The position numbers were made by a program, and so were the translations under genes. Source: Lysobacteraceae bacterium NML07-0707 (lineage in GTDB: Bacteria; Pseudomonadota; Gammaproteobacteria; Xanthomonadales; Xanthomonadaceae). Taken from it: DNA of 55,762 nucleotides. Within the stretch, counting starts at the first letter, position 1. Every line of letters starts with the position of its first letter. The notes under the pieces were generated by a model. The model saw only the letters and a program-made list of their open reading frames with translations, was not told the origin of the DNA and made no database searches. This document shows positions 53,386 through 55,762 of the stretch, in pieces. The stretch is taken from positions 1 through 55,762 of the forward strand of contig NWQT01000010.1 of NCBI GenBank assembly GCA_002798295.1, given 5' to 3'.

Positions 53386-55560
53386 TCAAATGCGCTCGAC
53401 ATCATGCACCACCTGCAAGCGCCGCACCCGGCGCATGACCTCGACCAGATGGTCAACATCACGCACTTCAATCTTGAAGCGAATCAGCGTGACCGAACCA
53501 TCACGCTCCAGATAGTCCACGCTGTCGATATTGGAATGCGCCTGGGCAATGGCCGCGGCCACCTGCGCCAGCACGCCGGGGCGATTGTCCACATCCACGC
53601 GCAGGCAGGAGGGATAATCGCCCGCCACCTCCCGGTCCCAGCCAATTTCCACCCAGCGCTCGGGCGAGCGGCGATATTCCACCAGATTCGGACAGCTCAT
53701 ACGGTGCACCACCACGCCTTTGCCCGCGGTGTGAAAGCCCATGATTTCATCGCCGGGAATCGGCTGGCAGCACTGTGCAAAGCTGATCACGCCGCGTTCG
53801 GTACCAGTAATCAGGATGCGCTCATCACGCCCCAGGCTGCGCAAATCGGCAAACTCGATATCGCCCGCCGCATCCGCCCCTTCATCGCCCAGTACCAGCC
53901 ACTGCGCCACCTGCATCGGCATGCGGTTGCCCAGCGCAATATCGGCCAGCAAGGCCTCCAGGCGCGGATAGCGCTGCTCGGCCAGATATTTTTCCAGCTG
54001 CGCCTTGGGCAGGCGCTCCAGACTGCTATCACTGCGCTCCAGCGCCGCCTCCAGCATGCGGTGGCCGAGCTGCACGGCATCTTCGTGCTCCAGCTGCTTG
54101 AGCTGCTGGCGAATGGCGGTTCGTGCCTTGCCGGAGGCGACAAACTCCAGCCATTGCGGCTTCGGACTGGAGGTTTTGGCCGTGACGATTTCCACGTTCT
54201 GACCGCTGGAGAGCTTGCTGCGCAGCGGCATCAGTTTGCCGTCAATACGCGCGGTCACCGCGTGATTGCCGATATCGGTATGCACCGCATAAGCAAAATC
54301 CAGCGCCGTGGCATTGCGCGGCAGCGCCAGAATCCGCCCCTTGGGGGTGAACACATACACCTCGTCCGGGTAAAGGTCGATTTTGACGTTTTCCAGAAAC
54401 TCCAGAGACGAATCCGCGCCCTGCTGGCCTTCCATCAAATCACTCAGCCAGCTGCTGGCGCGCGATAGCGGGCTGCTGCCCTCACTGCCATTCTGCTTGT
54501 ATGCCCAGTGCGCAGCGATACCGCGCTCGGCCAGCAAATCCATTTCTTCAGTGCGAATCTGCACTTCAACCGGCGCCCCGTATGGCCCGAACAGCACCGT
54601 ATGCAGTGACTGGTAGCCATTGGCCTTGGGGATGGCGATGAAGTCGCGGAAGCGCCCGTCCAGCGGCTTGAAAGTCGCATGCGCCACCCCCAGCGCGTGA
54701 TAGCAGTCCGGCACCTTGGCCGTCACCACCCGGAAACCGAACACATCCATCACCTGGCGGAACGATTTGTGCTCATCGCGCATCTTGGTATAGATGCTCC
54801 ACGGCGTTTTTATCCGGCCAATCAGGCGATGCTTCAAACCCTCGTTGGCCAGCCGCTGCGCCAGCTTGGCCTCGATTTTCGCCATCGCCTCGCGCCGAGT
54901 CTGCGGCTGCTCGCGGATACGCTTGGCAAGCGCCGCATAGCGCCAGGGGTACAGCGCGCGGAAGCTCAAATCCTGCAACTCGGCCTTGACCATGTTCATG
55001 CCCAAGCGCTGGGCAATGGCGGCATAAATATCCAGCGTCTCCCGGGCAATCCGGCGGCGCGCCTCGGCCGACTGCGCCCCCAGTGTGCGCATATTGTGCA
55101 AACGGTCGGCCAGCTTGATGAGGATCACGCGCAAATCACGCGACATCGCCAGCAACATCTTGCGGAACGACTCCGCCGCCGCCTCCTTGCGGTCACGGAA
55201 CTTCAACTTGTCGAGCTTGGTCACGCCCTCGACCAAATCCGCCACGGTTTGCCCAAACTCTGCGGCAATTTCCTCAGCAGTCAGCGCAGTATCTTCGATG
55301 GTGTCGTGCAAAATCGCCGCCGCCAGCGCCTTGAAATCCATGCGCTGCTCGGCCAGCACCCCGGCCACCGCCACCGGATGCGTGATGTAGGGCTCACCGG
55401 ATTTGCGCATCTGCCCCTCATGCGCGGCCGCCCCCATTTGCCAGGCTCGCACCAGTCCGGCGCGTTCCTCATCGGAAAGATAGCCAGTCGCATCCAGCAA
55501 AGCCTGTACATAGTCAGGCAATGCGTCCGGCGCCATAACGGAAGCGGTTTGATTGCTCAT
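53386..55560 (-). CDS. spoT: Bifunctional (p)ppGpp synthetase/hydrolase SpoT
   Basis: SpoT makes and degrades the alarmone ppGpp. The 724-residue protein has an HD hydrolase at the N-terminus with YITHPVAVAGVLAE near residue 57 and AAILHDTIEDT near residue 84, so the hydrolase histidine-aspartate pair is intact. The synthetase domain follows (VFGFRVVTAKVPDCYHALG near residue 268; ANGYQSLHTVLFG near residue 312). A TGS domain (VYVFTPKGRILALPRNATAL near residue 395) and a C-terminal ACT domain (DNRPGVLAQVAAAIAQ near residue 655) complete it. In relatives it follows rpoZ; here an IS3-type element begins about 75 bp upstream. Confidence 0.96.
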   Translation of the reverse strand: MSNQTASVMAPDALPDYVQALLDATGYLSDEERAGLVRAWQMGAAAHEGQMRKSGEPYITHPVAVAGVLAEQRMDFKALAAAILHDTIEDTALTAEEIAAEFGQTVADLVEGVTKLDKLKFRDRKEAAAESFRKMLLAMSRDLRVILIKLADRLHNMRTLGAQSAEARRRIARETLDIYAAIAQRLGMNMVKAELQDLSFRALYPWRYAALAKRIREQPQTRREAMAKIEAKLAQRLANEGLKHRLIGRIKTPWSIYTKMRDEHKSFRQVMDVFGFRVVTAKVPDCYHALGVAHATFKPLDGRFRDFIAIPKANGYQSLHTVLFGPYGAPVEVQIRTEEMDLLAERGIAAHWAYKQNGSEGSSPLSRASSWLSDLMEGQQGADSSLEFLENVKIDLYPDEVYVFTPKGRILALPRNATALDFAYAVHTDIGNHAVTARIDGKLMPLRSKLSSGQNVEIVTAKTSSPKPQWLEFVASGKARTAIRQQLKQLEHEDAVQLGHRMLEAALERSDSSLERLPKAQLEKYLAEQRYPRLEALLADIALGNRMPMQVAQWLVLGDEGADAAGDIEFADLRSLGRDERILITGTERGVISFAQCCQPIPGDEIMGFHTAGKGVVVHRMSCPNLVEYRRSPERWVEIGWDREVAGDYPSCLRVDVDNRPGVLAQVAAAIAQAHSNIDSVDYLERDGSVTLIRFKIEVRDVDHLVEVMRRVRRLQVVHDVERI

Positions 55561-55642
55561 GATTGCGAGAGTAAAGCCTCATAGCCACCGGGAAAAGACT
55601 TTAACAACGCATGAATGCAAAAAGCCCCGCTCATGTGAACTG

Positions 55643-55680
55643 CACCCCAAAAGTTGGACGCCGATCCAACCTTTGGGGTG
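55643..55680. other. Terminal hairpin of the IS3-type element
   Basis: CACCCCAAAAGTTGGA (55643-55658) pairs with TCCAACCTTTGGGGTG (55665-55680) with one mismatch and a six-base loop, followed by TTTTTC. Such a structure could stop read-in transcription from outside. Confidence 0.75.
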
Positions 55681-55686
55681 TTTTTC

Positions 55687-55762
55687 ATGGCGAAGTACAG
55701 TGAGGCCTTCAAACTGCGTGTAGTGCAAAGCTACATGTCAGGAGAATCAGGCTTTGAAACCA
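55687..55762 (+). CDS. IS3-family transposase OrfA, N-terminal part
   Basis: Twenty-five codons are visible, starting MAKYSEAFKLRVVQSYMSGE, the helix-turn-helix opening of IS150-type OrfA proteins. The rest lies outside the window, so completeness cannot be judged. Confidence 0.75.
   Translation, partial: MAKYSEAFKLRVVQSYMSGESGFET

Larger units (their letters stand above)
55636..55762 (+). mobile_element. Left end of an IS3-family (IS150-type) insertion sequence, continuing past the window
   Basis: The terminal sequence TGAACTGCACCCCAAAAGTT starting at 55636 is of the type found at IS150-group ends. A hairpin and the first codons of a transposase OrfA follow. The element is cut by the window edge. 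Confidence 0.8.

Overview
The window reads as a high-GC gammaproteobacterial chromosome, most likely of the Lysobacteraceae (Xanthomonadaceae). The gene order spoT-ridA-recG, the atpIBEFHAG-D-C operon, a phasin gene and a GGGACTC heptad tandem repeat all fit that family. The species cannot be named from the sequence. I found no rRNA, tRNA or CRISPR array.

Layout. 1-1150 is a genomic-island scar: an integrase start fragment, an orphan HicA-like gene and repeated GGTAACTTTG motifs. 1201-7079 is mostly housekeeping: queD, a phasin, a YiiX-like hydrolase, a lipoprotein, bioD, msrC, a 60-bp relic of the glmS 3' end, a small membrane protein and glmS. 7192-23277 is a transport and regulation block. 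A Fur-box TonB receptor of the haemoglobin/transferrin type is divergent from an efflux operon of one adaptor, one ATPase and four MacB/FtsX permeases. A near-perfect sigma-54 promoter precedes that operon, and an NtrC-type regulator with its kinase lies about 11 kb downstream. Two toxin-antitoxin modules and a trio of unknown genes sit between the last permease and the regulator. 23286-27054 holds a second TonB receptor followed by a MauG/CcpA-like di-haem peroxidase.

27180-36235 is the most unusual part: five overlapping genes transcribed leftward, SIR2, HerA, a type III methyltransferase (Mod), a RhuM-family protein and a type III restriction subunit (Res). This joins the known SIR2-HerA abortive defence pair to a type III restriction-modification system in one operon. 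The target-recognition region of Mod is strikingly AT-rich compared with its flanks.

36404-49406 is glmU, a GtrA-like gene, a complete ISPpu12-like ISL3 element and the ATP synthase operon. The element is 3373 bp with 24-bp inverted repeats and perfect 8-bp target duplications. It carries lspA, a CDF metal transporter and a MerR regulator, and it landed in the atp operon terminator. The atp operon has an extra lipoprotein gene between atpG and atpD and strong hairpins in most of its spacers. 49502-55560 holds a nucleoside hydrolase, recG, ridA and spoT. The right edge enters an IS3-family element about 75 bp upstream of spoT.

Taken together, a core chromosomal neighbourhood (glmS, glmU, atp, spoT) has been opened by several acquisitions: the integrase scar, the defence operon, the metal-resistance IS, the toxin-antitoxin modules and an IS3 element.
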